NCBI GenBank assembly: GCA_025061935.1
Contig: JANWZY010000147.1
Coordinates: 1-7,411, forward strand
Length of the DNA: 7,411 nucleotides
Source: Verrucomicrobiia bacterium
GTDB lineage: Bacteria > Verrucomicrobiota > Verrucomicrobiia > Limisphaerales > DTLC01
Direction: 5' to 3'
A program made the translations under genes and the position numbers. Position 1 is the first letter of the stretch. Every line of letters starts with the position of its first letter. Below are positions 6,916 to 7,411 of the stretch, piece by piece. The notes beneath the pieces are model-generated. The model searched no databases and was not told the origin of the DNA. It was given only the letters and a program-made list of their open reading frames with translations.

Positions 6916-7411
6916 ATGCGGGTTGCTATAGTACTGACCGACAACCGCGAGGACAGGCGGCTTTACCACCTGCCGCAACCGGTGTTCGGCCCGGCGCCTG
7001 AAGCCTTGCTGGAGGGGTTCGCAGAATTGGGCGAGCCGGAGATTCACATTATTTCCTGCTTGCAAAAGCCCGTTCAACCGTATGCACGAATTGCGCCGAA
7101 CATTCATTATCACGCGCTGCACGTGCCCAAGATCGGATGGCTACGGACCGGGTACCAAGGCTGTGTGCGAGCGGTGCGGCGGAAACTGCGCGCGCTGCGG
7201 CCCGATATTGTGCATGGTCAGGGGACCGAGCGCGAGTGCGCGCTCTGCGCGGTCTTGTCGGGGTTCCCGAATGTGGTGACGGTTCATGGAATAATGCAGG
7301 AAGTGAAGCGCGCGCTCAACGCGGGGCTGGGAAGTTTTCATTGGTTTGCTGCCGCGTTTGAGCGGTTCACATTGCGCCGCGCCGGCGGGGTGGTTTGTAA
7401 CTCAACACACA
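6916..7411 (+). CDS. GT-B glycosyltransferase, GT4-like, N-terminal half (cut by the window end)
   Basis: From the ATG at 6916 the plus strand reads 165 codons to the window end with no stop. The start MRVAIVLTDN is the first strand of an N-terminal Rossmann fold as in GT-B enzymes. LRPDIVHGQGTERECALCAV (94-113) followed by NVVTVHGIMQEV (119-130) is the acceptor-domain block common in GT4 transferases, and the text ends at GGVVCNSTH (157-165), matching the strand before the inter-domain linker. The donor-binding domain with its EX7E motif would lie beyond the edge. It should transfer a sugar from a nucleotide-sugar to a growing lipid-linked or surface glycan at the cytoplasmic face. The Shine-Dalgarno is weak. 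An unusual insertion, REDRRLYHLPQPVFGPAPEA (11-30), replaces the short glycine-rich loop often seen after the first strand. It is divergent from the flippase gene, suggesting one polysaccharide locus. Confidence 0.9.
   Translation, partial: MRVAIVLTDNREDRRLYHLPQPVFGPAPEALLEGFAELGEPEIHIISCLQKPVQPYARIAPNIHYHALHVPKIGWLRTGYQGCVRAVRRKLRALRPDIVHGQGTERECALCAVLSGFPNVVTVHGIMQEVKRALNAGLGSFHWFAAAFERFTLRRAGGVVCNSTH

Noticed and set aside
6679..7122. 147-codon minus-strand frame, and its 39-codon inner version starting at 6798, overlapping the flippase start by 13 bases
   Set aside because: The longer version runs antisense through the well-supported glycosyltransferase N-terminus. The inner version has an attractive stop-start overlap but no Shine-Dalgarno, no recognisable domain and a low-complexity look. 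It remains a faint possibility only.

Overview
The window looks like a chromosomal segment of a moderately GC-rich, Gram-negative-type bacterium. The style of the carbonic anhydrase-like and ComEC proteins suggests Verrucomicrobiota (Pedosphaera/Limisphaerales-like). That lineage call rests on remembered family resemblance, not on a search, and is tentative.

Layout. Positions 1-456 (minus) hold all but the C-terminus of a left-handed beta-helix gamma-carbonic-anhydrase-like protein, cut by the window edge. Positions 630-3077 (minus) encode a full-length ComEC/Rec2-type DNA-uptake channel whose C-terminal metallo-beta-lactamase-like domain has lost most of its metal-binding signature. Positions 3078-3752 hold no recognisable gene, only small hairpins and short repeats. 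A decayed GIY-YIG endonuclease reading frame (3753-3886, minus) follows. It sits 17 bases downstream of an initiator tRNA-fMet gene (3904-3980, minus), which has an encoded CCA and the C1:A72 and A11:U24 initiator marks.

Positions 4203-7411 look like the edge of a surface-polysaccharide locus: an FkbM-family methyltransferase (4203-5036, minus), a multi-pass polysaccharide flippase of the MOP/Wzx type (5270-6691, minus), and, divergently transcribed, the N-terminal half of a GT-B glycosyltransferase (6916 to the edge, plus). A plausible division of labour is that the glycosyltransferase builds a lipid-linked glycan, FkbM methylates a sugar or other hydroxyl, and the flippase moves the product across the inner membrane. 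This pathway assignment is inferred from neighbourhood; substrates cannot be read from the sequence.

I see no CRISPR array, transposase, prophage gene or clear novel defence system. The observations most worth following are the ComEC protein with an apparently dead nuclease-like domain, the GIY-YIG remnant directly behind the initiator tRNA, and the A29:U41 pair in that tRNA where most bacterial initiators have G29:C41.
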